Shown here: in pieces, positions 48,906-59,776 of the stretch
How the letters are laid out: every line of letters starts with the position of its first letter
Numbering within the stretch: position 1 is the stretch's first letter
From: Epiperipatus broadwayi
Lineage: Eukaryota; Onychophora; Udeonychophora; Euonychophora; Peripatidae
Reading direction: 5' to 3'
Length of the DNA stretch: 64,000 bases
Assembly (NCBI GenBank): GCA_028023455.1
Contig: JAQFVV010006473.1
Span: 1,212,419 to 1,276,418, forward strand
Notes under the pieces: model-generated
The model's input: only the letters and a program-made list of their open reading frames with translations
Told to the model about the DNA's origin: nothing
Databases searched by the model: none
Made by a program: the position numbers and the translations under genes

Positions 48906-50400
48906 TCAACCATTATCAATCCACTGCAGGATGAAGGACTCTCCAAGTTTAATCCATCTTTTCCAATCTTTAGCTTCTCTTCTCCACATCACCCCTGCAC
49001 ACTTTCTTATTTCATCCATCCATCTCACATGTGGTCTCTTTATGGGTCTTTTACAATCTCTTGGAATCCAGTTTAAAATTACAATTGTCCATCTATTATC
49101 ATCTCTTCTAGCAATATGTCCAGCCCAACTCCACTTCAATCTTTTATTTTTCTCAATGAGGTCAGTAACACCTGTTTGTTCTCTTACCCATACATTGCGT
49201 TTTCGATCTCTTCTTGTTACTCCCAACATGCATCTCTCCATACTTCTTTGAGTGGTCTGAAGTCTTTGTATTGCTCTTCTATTAAGTGTCCAAGTCTCAG
49301 ATCCATAAGTAAGAACTGGTAAAACACATTTGTTAAAAACCTTCCTTTTCAAACACATAGGCATATTCCATTTTAGTATCAAGTTATTTCTACCAAAAGC
49401 ACTCCAACCAAGTTTAATTCTATGATTAATTTCTTCCATTATGTTTCCATCTGTATTAATAATCTGACCAAGGTATTTGTAACTGTTAACTTCTTCTAAT
49501 TCATCATAATCAATCTTTATTTTCATAATTTGAGCAAATTGATTAAACATTACTTTAGTCTTTTTAACATTTATCTTTAGTCCTACTTTCCTACTTTCAT
49601 CTGATAATTCCTGCAACATATCCTGCAGCTCTGAAGCATTATTTGCAAAAACAACTACATCATCTGCGAAATCTAAATGACTTAAATAATCTCCATTTAT
49701 TTTCACTCCTTTAGTTTCCCATTTTAATCCACAAAATACTTCTTGCAGCACTGCTGTAAAAAGTTTTGGAGATATGGAGTCACCTTGTCTTACACCTTTC
49801 TCAATGTTCACTTTCCCAGTATCATTTTGTAATCTAATTGTTGCTGTTGCATTTTTATAAATATTCTTCAAAATATGACAATATCCTGGATCTATACCTT
49901 GATGAACCAATGCTTTAATCACTGAAGAAATGTTTATAGAATCAAATGCCTTTTCATAATCTACAAATCCAAAACATAATGACAACTCATATTCATTCGT
50001 CCTTTCTATAACTTCTCTCAACACCTGGATATGATCTACTGTACTAAAACCACTTTTAAATTTAGCTTGTTCTCTTGGTTGGCGGAAATCCAAAGTTCTC
50101 TCGAGACGAGTTGTAATTATCTTGGTAAAAATTTTATATAAAACTGATAAAAGGCTGATAGGTCTGTAATTTCTAATATTTTCTTTATCACCTTTTTTAA
50201 ATATTAATATTATTACTGCATTCTTCCAATCATCCTGTACATCTTTATCATTTAGACATATATAACTTTGCTAATTTTTTTTCTATTTCTTCACCTGCTT
50301 CTTTTAATATATCAATTATAATTCCATCATTATTTGGAGCCTTTCTTTTCTTCATACATTTAATTGCGTATCTCACTTCTTCATTTAAAATTCTGGGCAA
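48906..50400 (-). pseudogene. RTE reverse transcriptase and C-terminal domain
   Basis: Codons at 50.4-50.1 kb, in several frames, give LNEEVRYAIKCMKKRKAPNN and a NYRP-like block. The open 395-codon piece 50093-48906 starts inside the RT: FGFVDYEKAFDSI (41-53, motif A), RQGDSISPKLF (102-112, motif B), HLDFADDVVVF (139-149, motif C), a YKYLGQIINTDG thumb block near 210, GSETWTL near 275, and GHIARRDDNRW near 335. The last two are typical of RTE proteins. The catalytic Asps are intact. The ATG is accidental; the frame is one ORF with the endonuclease in functional copies. Confidence 0.93.
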
Positions 50401-51858
50401 TTAGGAAGATGTAATAGATATAGGAGGTACTTGTTCTTTATTACTATATAATTCTTGATAAAAATCTTCTACCAATTTCATGATGTCATCTCTCTTTTTA
50501 GTAACAATTCCCTCTTTTTTTCTTATTGCAGATATAAATTTCCTACCAATACCAATATGTTGATTTACATTCTTAAGACTTTTATTTTCTTCTACAGCTT
50601 TCCTTGCTAGTTCACAGTTATACTTTCTTATATCATTTTCAACTCTTTTCCGCACCATTTTACAAAATTCGAGATATTCAATTCTTTTTAATGCATCATT
50701 TTTGTATATCTTCATATTCCTTCTTTTCTTCATAAATTCTCTAGTCTCAGTAGAAATTTTATTGGTCAATTGCTGCTTTTTTCTACCAGCTATTTTTGTT
50801 GCAGTTTTTAAAAGTGTATCAGTTATTTTCATATTAATTTCATTCAAATCTGAATCATGTTCAAAATCTACTAATACTTGAAACCGATTTGTAAGTTCTA
50901 ATTTAAATTCATTAGAATGTTTCCGAAGATTAGGAATATCAACTGTAAATATTGTTTTTCTTAATAATTTTTGTCTCTCTAGTTTCACATTAACACGTAT
51001 CTTACACCTTACTAATCGATGATCACTTCCTGTGTTAAATTTATTAAGAACATTACAATCTTGAAATATGTATTTCCTGTTAGTCAAAATATAATCCAAT
51101 TCTGCTGTACCTTCATTTGGGTGCTTCCATGTCCATTTCCTTTTAACATTTTTCTCAAAAAAAGAATTCATAATATAAAGTTTTTCTTTTTCTGCAAATT
51201 CCACAAGTCTATGTCCTCTCTCATTTCTATTACCATAACCAAAATTACCTACAGCACTTTCATTTTTCATTTGTTTACCAATTCTAGCATTAAAGTGTCC
51301 CATAACAATTTTAAAATGTTGTTTACTCTGATCAAAAGCCTTTTGTACATCCATATAAAAATCTTCTACTACTTCATCACTATGAGAAGTTGTTGGGGCA
51401 TAAACCTAAATTATCTGCATTTGGTATCTGCTATTAAGTTGTATAACTAATCTTGCTACTCTGGCCGATACACCATCAATCTTCACAATATTGTTCTTCC
51501 ACTTTTTATTTATAATGAATCCTACTCCACTTGTATTTCCAATATTTATGCCTTTATAATAGAGTATATGTCCACTTTTTAAATCAATTGTCTCTTCACC
51601 TTTTCTTCTAACTTCACAAAGTCCAATAATGTCCTATTTAATATAAGAGAGTTCTTCTTCTAATTCTTGCAATCTTCCTTCACTTGAAAGTGATCTGCAG
51701 TTGTAAGTACCTAAATAAAAAGTTGTCATCAAATGGCAGCCTGGGTCCACAATCAGTGGATTCTTAGCACCCTCCGCCTTCGGCCACCAACCGCTGCCTT
51801 GGTTGGTGACTTTACAGCCTCCTGGGAATAAGGGCCATGCTTTATTCTTGTCTGTCAT
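50401..51858 (-). pseudogene. RTE endonuclease region
   Basis: The piece 51858-51634 has LGTYNCRSLSSEGRLQELEE (48-67), the family start 'x-x-W-N-V-R-[ST]-L'. A stop at 51634 follows, then codons for an E-V-R-like active-site segment, then a second stop (TAG) near 51.41 kb before VYAPTT. The long piece 51354-50401 (317 codons) begins in the domain: VMGHFNARIG (17-26), ELDYIL (85-90) and GSDHRLV (109-115), corresponding to G-D-F-N-A, D-Y and S-D-H. The Asp of G-D-F-N is His here, which should abolish nicking. The rest is the charged linker before the RT. Confidence 0.9.
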
Positions 51859-52211
51859 AATTGTATATATGTATTGGAAAAATATTTATCATTTACACAA
51901 ACATTCATTCTGCCTTATCAGGCACTGAGAAGAAAGACCATGGTGTTTCTCGATCTTAAACTCAGAGGTAAAAAGCCAATAAACTCACCATGCTGGCTAA
52001 TGTGTGTTGGTGAGCAGCCCATCCATGTTCGTATACTATATGAATAATCACATAGTAATAACAGCTGCAATGACAAGAACGTATGGAGTGGACATTAGGA
52101 ATTTTCCCTGCTCAGTTCCTTTAAGGCCTCCAAGTGGAATCAAAGGGTCTCCTTTCAGTTAATAGCAAACTCCTTTCTGCAGCCATAAATAAATAAATAT
52201 ATATATAAATA

Positions 52212-52222
52212 TATAGGACAAC

Positions 52223-52226
<4 letters not shown>
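52212..52226 (-). repeat. 15-bp inverted repeat, right member
   Basis: TATAGGACAACTATA, exact reverse complement of 48871-48885. Confidence 0.9.

Positions 52227-52229
<3 letters not shown>

Positions 52230-52268
<39 letters not shown>
52230..52268. repeat. (TA)n microsatellite at LTR edge
   Basis: TA units directly before the left end of the large LTR element; the element probably inserted into this tract. Confidence 0.9.
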
Positions 52269-52272
<4 letters not shown>

Positions 52273-55134
52273 ACCCTTACTTCTTGATATATAAAATAGT
52301 TTAAAATACAACTAGCTCAGTTACATTATTATGTTTAATTAAAATTTGCATATCTATCTTTAATATACTTTTATATTATCATATCTTACTTAAATTTATT
52401 ATCAATCATCAAAATCAATATAGTTCTAGATTATATTAATTAAATAAGTATTTATAAAATTATGAGACTGCGAAGTAAAGTTACAAAGTAATAAGCAGAT
52501 TTACACTGAGTCAATATCTCCCAAGATACTGTCTCAATGGCATAAGAATACTATCACTACCCTATCACTTTACCACTACATCTATAGCATTCTTATGGCT
52601 TTTAAATGAAATAAATTATCTTTAATAATACTAAAATAATTCCTAACTTTAACTTAAATTATAATTAAATAATCTCAGGTTCTTCTAAGTTTTAAAATAA
52701 TAATAATAAATTATGTAAATAAGTATAATGTGGGATTTTACATCAAACCTAGATACACCTAACTTACTTAAATAATAATAATAAATAATACTAATCTTGG
52801 AGTGTAATTTAATCTCATCTATTTATATGATATAATCAATCATTAAATGAATAAACAAACATATGTATATCTTTTATTTCATATGGTATCTTCATTTTAA
52901 AATAGATCAAAATCTTATACTTAATAATCTATGGCAATAAACAATATTGTATTCTTATAATGTGTATTATAATCATCTTATGACCATTGCAATATTTTAT
53001 GTTCATGTCAATCCATTCTTATAAAATAATGTTAAGCAAATATGGTATTAAATTCCAAGTAATAATAATAAATTCAATTTTGTGCAAATATTATGTTTAT
53101 CTCAAATCATCTGTTGTCAAATGCTGAGGTGAAAAATAAGGAAACTCGACACACTTTTAAAACAAATTAACAAATTTATTTACAATAACTTCAAATAAAA
53201 TTTATTTACACTATTTACAGTTTATAACTTATGACAACAAATAAAATAAAAAATAAGAAATACAAATATAAGAGGCTTACACTGTTATTAACTTATGTAC
53301 TTAATAAGGAATACACATTCCTTCAAATGCTATATTAATAATATTACAGTGTTTTTTTCTTAAACTTAGATTTTTAAATAAATAGTCGTACATTTTAATT
53401 ATTATAAATAATAATATATGTCAAAACTATCTCTGTAGCATGTGTACATAATGTAGCTTTACCTATTAAATAACTACATTAATTAAATATCATTTATAAT
53501 GTATTATCTTGTATTCACTTTATTATTAGCATTGCTTAATGTCTGTATATAAAATCAATATATCTTTATAATGTAAAAACAAATGATTGGCTATAATTAT
53601 ATTCCACCTAATGTAATTCCTGTTATATGTTTTATAAAATATGCATTCTATATTTGTATTATTCAAACATTAATATTTAAATCATTTATCAATTTTAAAT
53701 TCATAAAACATTACATTAGATAAATTTTATGATTCTTTTCTGTGTAAAATCATTATTTTACCCTATATGCTTTACTAACCTTTCTAATAATTTTCTATCT
53801 ATAAAACATATTCTAAATTTATTTAAAATTTCCGGAAAACAAACATCAACTTCAAACAAAATATTCGTTATCCAAATTACCTATATTACATCGTTTATAC
53901 TTAGTAAACTTTTCAATCTAAATATAAGCTTCTACCTAAACGTAACTTAACTTATTCAATAAACAAAATACACAAAATATAGACTTTTAAAATCCTTTTC
54001 TAAATTGCAAAAATAAAATAATTACTTAGATAAATAATAAACATCATTTTAATACTAAGCATAAATAAAAATATCAAAATTATTTACGAAAGAATCATAT
54101 AATTATTTCTAAAACTTTTTACGTAATGTTATGTCATGTTTATATTATAAATTAAAAATTATGCATATTTTAATAAAGTTTGTTGTCAATATAATGTATG
54201 TGTTTTCATAATATATTTATCCATTCATTCTACAACAACATAATATTCAGTTGATCTAAAGAAAAACATATTAAATTCATTAAAAATCATTATACAATAT
54301 TTTTACCATAATAATAATATTGTCCATTCTGCTATCCAGTATTCTTCGGAATTTGCAGCTTCATAAAATAAAAATCATTCACATTTTCACTCATAAACAT
54401 TCATTAGAATATTCCGTGTTATATTAATTATAAAATAAGTTTATGTAATTAATTATTATATTATTTTTAAGTTACTATTTAATAAATGTACCTAACCTAC
54501 TTTTTAAGAGTTTAATAATATTTAAATTTTATGTTAAATAAATAAAATAAAAAAATCATATTACATAGTCCAGCGTAGATTTTTGTTCTACCATAAAAGT
54601 TCTAACAAATATCCTCCGTATAAAGTCAATAAAACACTATTTCCTGTTCCGTTGAATCACGTGTTTCTTGAAAGTTTATAATAAAAATGATAACGTTCTT
54701 TTTTAAAAAAAAATAAGTTCCACAAGAAAACAAATAAAATTCAAAATAGTTTATAAATTCTTTGGATCCAATTCTTCATCAATTATTATTTGAAAGTTAT
54801 TATTTCAACTTAGTTTATAATTGATAAAATTGTCATTTAATTATTTTTCAATTAACTTGGTTTGGCTTGGACATCCATGTATTATCTACGCATTTATAAA
54901 TAACATATTCCGGTAAGAACTAATTTTCCATCTATAATGGCCAGCGTTTAGATAACTTCAATAAAATAATTTTATTATATTACGATTTTTTTTTAAAATA
55001 CTTATACTTATAATATATTTGCCTTTTCAAATTATCAATCTCTAGTCTTTTAAGCATAAAGACTCAACAAGGCAAGTATTTATTTAAAATTACTACTGCA
55101 TCTTATATCTTTCCTTAAGATACATATTTTACTT

Positions 55135-55347
55135 CTATAACTTGTCAAAATACTTTCTTTTACAGAAATATTTATATTTCTTTAAAATATCTATTAGTAA
55201 TAGACAATAGTAATTTAACTTTTGAAAACTATTTATAGTCCAAAATACTACTTTTCTCCATCTTGTAGTTTTATGTACTAATCCAGCGTCTGTTACTTCT
55301 ATAGCAGAAAGTTTCTGATATATTTCTCCGATGTGTGAGGTTTCCAT
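55135..55347 (-). CDS. 70-codon ORF within left LTR, function unknown
   Basis: It begins METSHIGEIYQK and ends in a Lys/Tyr-rich tail. The middle has DAGLVHKTTRWRK and a hydrophobic LNYYCLLLIDIL stretch (about 44-55), perhaps a short membrane-associated helix. The same frame is intact in the right LTR with one amino-acid difference (Ile/Thr at residue 38). It lies about 200 nt downstream of the predicted transcription start, with a good start context (ATCATGG). I do not recognise it. Two recent LTR copies being open is weak evidence, since LTRs are identical at insertion. Confidence 0.3.
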   Translation of the reverse strand: METSHIGEIYQKLSAIEVTDAGLVHKTTRWRKVVFWTINSFQKLNYYCLLLIDILKKYKYFCKRKYFDKL

Positions 55348-55534
55348 GATTATTTGTACGTAAATTGAGTTTCGATATTGAGAAGATGATAGGGAATTAT
55401 TAAGTTTCTACTGCATATTCATTACTTTAAAATATTATAAATTATTCAATAACACTCTTATGATTTTACAACTGATTTTAAGAGCGTTTATAAATTTACT
55501 CAGCTATTTTTTAATAGCACAAACGACTTAGAAG

Positions 55535-55606
55535 TTTTATTGTAGAGAGCCCCCCTCAACAATTGAATCCAGCTTATATACTGCCAGAAACTCCTTATCT
55601 GATTGG
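55535..55606 (-). promoter_or_regulatory. LTR promoter and polyadenylation cluster (left LTR)
   Basis: On the minus strand: CCAAT at 55606-55602, TATATAAG at 55580-55573 (22 nt further), a GGGGGGCTCTC start region at about 55555-55545, and AATAAA at about 55540-55535. The spacing fits an RNA polymerase II core promoter followed by a very short R region with its own polyadenylation signal. Confidence 0.6.
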
Positions 55607-57347
55607 TAGGTTTAAACAATCAAAAATTTTTAACTTATTTACATATTTACCAACACAATATTAAAAATAAAATAATGACTTATTTAATATTTGATATTTT
55701 ATCAAATTCTTTCAAAACAATATTTATCGTTTATTTAAATCTATTAAACATTCTTTTGAAATATTATTTCTCACTTAATTTAAATCTTAACTTTTATAAG
55801 ATCATTTAAAATAAACTAAATCTTTTTAAATACGTTACATTTTTAAGACAATATTTTTAAAATCAGACTTAATATTTTACATTAATATCTTTATTTTTAT
55901 CTCGTGATAACTCACGTATTATTTATAAATTTTACAACATGATTTTGTAAAATAATAATTGCAACTTTATTAGACAACTTCCACGCGTGTGTGTATAACA
56001 TCTGTTCTTTATAATACAAGAACGCTTGCTGTCGTCTAAAAATAAACTTAACAATTGCTTTTAAAATAAATATTTATTTTTAAAAAACAAATAAGATATT
56101 ATATCAGATTTCAAAATAATTATTTGATATGATTAAAATCAAATATTAATCTCAATTTAAATACTTATAATTTAAAATATTTCTATTCACTTTTAACATA
56201 TATTTCAAATTAAATAAATATTTTTTTCTAATTTTAACTTGTCTTTTAAATATTTTAGCTTTAAACATTTGTCATTAAATTTATTAATGCAGTATTACAT
56301 CATAATCATCATCATTTAAATATCTTCCCAAGATCAACACAATTCACATATCAAACACTCATAGATTGCCTTAATTAAACTTATGGTAACATTACCACAA
56401 GCAAAGTCAACATCACACTTTTAAAATACTTCTTAAATTTAAAATTTTCCACTAGATTAGCACAAAACTTAAATGGTGACCCATACAAAAGGGCACATAT
56501 TCCCCTCCTTCGGATAAAATTTTAAATTTAACATCCATTCTTTATTATCTTCAATCCACATTTATCAATTTTATCTTTCTTATCATTTAAATATCATAAC
56601 ACATTACTTTATCACAAAGTTTCATAAAGCATTGAAATATCATCTCAAATTTCACTAAGAAACACTTTTAAATAAACTACAATGACTTCTTTACTTCATA
56701 AATTAAGTTTCACTTCTCTTCCTTATCTTTTAATTAGGTTACTTTCATTTCCCTAATATTTCTACAAATATCAAGTATTTAAATTCTTTTAAATACACCT
56801 TTACATAGGCTACTAAAAATACATATTATTATAGTTAATACTATATTTTAAATTACTCTATGTATTTTATTTATAACTTATTGCTAACTTCATTAGCAAT
56901 CTTATAGATTATTATTCAGCAAATCTATATATTTCTCTTTTAAAATGATTAACTTCATCTTTTAAGATTGATCACTTTCATGATCACTACCTTAATACAA
57001 ATTAATCTTTTATAAGATTTAATTATATATACTTTAAACATATGAGTTTTATACTCTTTAACTCTATTATTTAACTTCTTGTTTAAAATATATTTACTTC
57101 AATAGCTAATTCCATTTCTATTTAGTCATTATGACAAAACTTATTTTTTTTTAAACTATCATTTACATATTTTGTAAATTTCTTCAATTAAAACTTTATT
57201 CATCATGCTAATTTATTACATAATAAATTATTTCCTTATGTGAATAAAGCAAGTATTTAAATATTACATTAAAATATTTATTCACAACATTTTTACAATT
57301 GTAACTCACACATCAGAAGGAAAGGGAATTAAATTCCTTGCATTACA

Positions 57348-57364
57348 CGTCACTTTTCCCCATC
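57348..57364 (-). other. Candidate polypurine tract
   Basis: The minus strand reads GATGGGGAAAAGTGACG immediately before TGTAATGC, the inferred start of the 3' LTR. Plus-strand primers of LTR elements lie at this place. The three bases next to the LTR are not purines only, so the boundary is uncertain. Confidence 0.45.
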
Positions 57365-57521
57365 TAGTGTGGTTAACATCAAGGTATTTTCACCTTATTT
57401 TGAAAGTTGCAAACATAGAAATATCTCATGTTTGTTTTACAAAGCCCAAAAAAAAAAATAATATAATGCCATAACACATTATCAAACACATATCTTCTTT
57501 AAGAATTACCTGTCTTAATTA

Positions 57522-59030
57522 TTAAATATATTCTTTTTTAAATCTAAACTTTAATTCTCTTTCTCCTTTCTTAAATCTTACTTTAACTTTTCCTATCTTC
57601 TTTCCTTTACTAAGATTATTCTCAAGAAAATCTGTTATAAATTTCTTATGCTTTGGATATTTAAGTCTTACTTTTATCTTGCTTAAATCTTTATTCCAAT
57701 TAAGTTTTCCATTTATAACTTCATCGTTAAGTATTAAGTTCCTAATTCCTTCAAATAATATTTCTTTAAAAATATCAGCTTGTACATGAATACTTTTATC
57801 ATCAATAATACATTTAGATATCACTTCTTGTAGTTTATTCTTAAATTTATTACTACTGATATCTATAGTTTTAAATAATTCATGCTCTAACAACTCTAAA
57901 TACTTTTGCTTTGAAGATTTTGATTTTATCTTCATAAATCTCCCAAATCTTTTATCATCAACATAATATTTCTTTAAATTATTAATTTGGTCTATAATTC
58001 TTTCTCCAACTAACTTCTCATAGGATTTACACATTCCTATCATTTCTTTAGTTATTGTAAAATACGCTTTGGGATTTTCCAGTATTTTTTCATATAATTC
58101 ATTCCTACTATTAATTATTTTAATAGATTTTATAGGAATCTCTTTTCCATTCTGAACTACATCTTCTTTAATACTTCTAACTTCTTCATTAATATGATTT
58201 ATATCATACTTTACTTCATAAATTTCATCTTTTACATTTAAATTATTACTCTTTATTTTCTGATTTAACTCACTATTTTTTACTTGCCATTGGCTAGTAG
58301 ATTCTTCTATTTGCTCTTTCACAGCTTTAATTATATTTTCTGACAATTCTCTAAATTTTCTGCCTAAAAATTCTTTGTTTCTATCATGACTTTTTATTAC
58401 GTCTAACCTTATAGATTCAAGTACTTCCCCCTGTTTACTCAATCTTCTATCTAGATTATCCATTCTATTTATTATTACTTCTCCACAATTCTTTAAAACT
58501 TCTCTAATAGAATTATTCTCCTCTTTCATTTCTTTTTTAAAAGAATCAAATCTAATATTATTATCTTCTTTTATTTCTTTCATGTCTTCTTTTAAAGACT
58601 TACTCTCCTCTTTCATATCTTCTTTTAAAGAATTTCTCTTCTCTCTCATTTCTTTCATTTCTTCTCTAAATTTTTTCCTCTCCTCTTTTATTTCTTTCAT
58701 ATTTTCTTTCATTGAACTCATATTTATACTCACATCTTTCATATCTTCTCTTAATTCCTCTTTCATTGAACTCATACTTTGCATTATTATTTTAAAATAT
58801 TGCTCAAAACTAGAATGCTCTACATCTTTTTCAGCTTTCACTACTTCTTTTCCTTCAGTTTTAAAAATTATCTCTTCCTCCTCCTCTATTTCACTATCCA
58901 TATTTTGAGTATTTTCTAATACCATTTCTGAATTTGCTGATTTTTCTATTTCTCTACTCTCCCCACAATTATTATCTTCTACAACAAAATTTGACATTTC
59001 AACTTCTAAATCTTTATCCCAATTATCCAT
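57522..59030 (-). CDS. Gag-like coiled-coil protein, 502 aa
   Basis: The frame is intact, starting at MDNWDKDLEVEM with an A-rich context. Residues 1-70 are acidic. Residues about 75-295 are a long charged coiled coil with internal repeats (MSSMKE twice, SLKEDMKE twice). Residues about 300-470 look globular and helical (AYFTITKEMIGMCKSYEKLV, FGRFMKIKSKSSKQKYLELL). Residues about 470-502 are strongly basic (GKVKVRFKKGERELKFRFKK). The single-ORF position between LTRs, the coil and the basic tail suggest Gag: assembly by the coil and capsid region, RNA binding by the tail. There is no CCHC zinc knuckle and no protease, RT or integrase. It has no recognisable family match, and another role (RNA-binding chaperone or accessory protein) is possible. 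Confidence 0.65.
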   Translation of the reverse strand: MDNWDKDLEVEMSNFVVEDNNCGESREIEKSANSEMVLENTQNMDSEIEEEEEIIFKTEGKEVVKAEKDVEHSSFEQYFKIIMQSMSSMKEELREDMKDVSINMSSMKENMKEIKEERKKFREEMKEMREKRNSLKEDMKEESKSLKEDMKEIKEDNNIRFDSFKKEMKEENNSIREVLKNCGEVIINRMDNLDRRLSKQGEVLESIRLDVIKSHDRNKEFLGRKFRELSENIIKAVKEQIEESTSQWQVKNSELNQKIKSNNLNVKDEIYEVKYDINHINEEVRSIKEDVVQNGKEIPIKSIKIINSRNELYEKILENPKAYFTITKEMIGMCKSYEKLVGERIIDQINNLKKYYVDDKRFGRFMKIKSKSSKQKYLELLEHELFKTIDISSNKFKNKLQEVISKCIIDDKSIHVQADIFKEILFEGIRNLILNDEVINGKLNWNKDLSKIKVRLKYPKHKKFITDFLENNLSKGKKIGKVKVRFKKGERELKFRFKKEYI

Positions 59031-59756
59031 TTTTTATACTTTTAAAATTCAATTCTAATAATATGCAGTACTTATTATTTATATTTTAAAATACAATTCC
59101 CCATCAACCTTCCCATCTCCACTCAACTCACTTTTACAATTAATCATATAATAGTATCCTCAAAAACTCTACATTACTTACTATTAAATAATTATATAAA
59201 TTTCAACAACAAAATTGTGTCATATCATTTATTTTTACACCTATGACCCACAGACAATTTGCACATAATATATAATATTAAATATCCATTTAAAATATTT
59301 CAAGAATTGATATGGTCATATTATAATATAATCATTTGCCACATTTCTATAATTTATTGTTTTATTAACTTAAAATCAACATAGTATTTAACTTCAAAGA
59401 ATAATCATATTACAGATACCACATGAAAATATAATACTCTACTAATAAAATTTTATTTTAATTTTATTTTAATTTTATAATCAACATCTAATCAATTATA
59501 AATATTATTATAAAATACTAACTATTTCTGTTTAGTAAATATACTAACCACTAAATCCTAAATTATACATTTTAATACATACATTATTTTATTAAATAAT
59601 TATACCTATCATTTTACTCTACTAACATACATATTATTCCTAAAATTATGTATCCTAATTCTTAATTGAATATCTAAGCTTAAAATGATTAGTTACTAAA
59701 ATCTTTCTTTTCCATCTATCGGGCCGATAAAATTGTAACTCTAACATATCAATGGC
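59031..59756 (-). other. Internal 5' leader of the LTR element
   Basis: About 725 nt between primer-binding site and gag start, A+T-rich with no long ORF. Its first part (59695-59756) is GC-richer, with TATCGGGCCGATA and AATGGCCCAT on the plus strand, the latter also present at 3315-3324. Confidence 0.5.
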
Positions 59757-59776
59757 CCATTACGTTGCCGGCGCCA
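59757..59776 (-). other. Candidate primer-binding site
   Basis: The minus strand reads TGGCGCCGGCAACGTAATGG, starting 16 nt after the 5' LTR end. The plus strand ends in GCCA, as a tRNA 3' end (discriminator G + CCA) would. I cannot name the tRNA from memory, and the 16-nt gap is longer than usual. Confidence 0.5.

Larger units (their letters stand above)
48890..52185 (-). mobile_element. RTE-type LINE, nearly full length
   Basis: On the minus strand: an untranslated start (about 52.18-51.86 kb), an APE endonuclease (51.86-50.9 kb), a linker, RT and C-terminal domain (50.4-48.91 kb), then a short 3' end of ATGATGATGATGATAT type (48893-48907 on plus as ATCATCATCATCA). A single long ORF, a 3' UTR of almost nothing and a short-period tail are characteristic of the RTE clade. 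At least two nonsense codons in the endonuclease and several frameshifts near 50.1-50.4 kb make it inactive, but the decay is light. Confidence 0.9.
52269..57347 (-). repeat. 3' LTR (left copy)
   Basis: The outer edge is clear (TGTACCC after the TA tract). Similarity to the right copy is verified to 56476, where the window ends for the partner. The inner end is inferred at 57347 (...GCATTACA), which gives TGTAATGC at the LTR start on the minus strand and a neighbouring purine tract. An alternative end is about 57488-57490. U3 would be about 1.8 kb, R very short and U5 about 3.2 kb, judged from the TATA/AATAAA cluster at 55535-55606. Confidence 0.7.

Noticed and set aside
51019-51450. 143-codon plus-strand ORF
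   Set aside because: Antisense shadow of the RTE endonuclease.
55603-55809. 68-codon plus-strand ORF, repeated at 63127-63333
   Set aside because: It is present twice only because the LTRs are recent copies. It is antisense to the element, Leu/Ile/Asn-rich as expected by chance, and lies over the predicted U3 promoter.
58582-58908. 108-codon plus-strand Ser/Phe-rich ORF
   Set aside because: It is the antisense shadow of the coiled-coil coding sequence.
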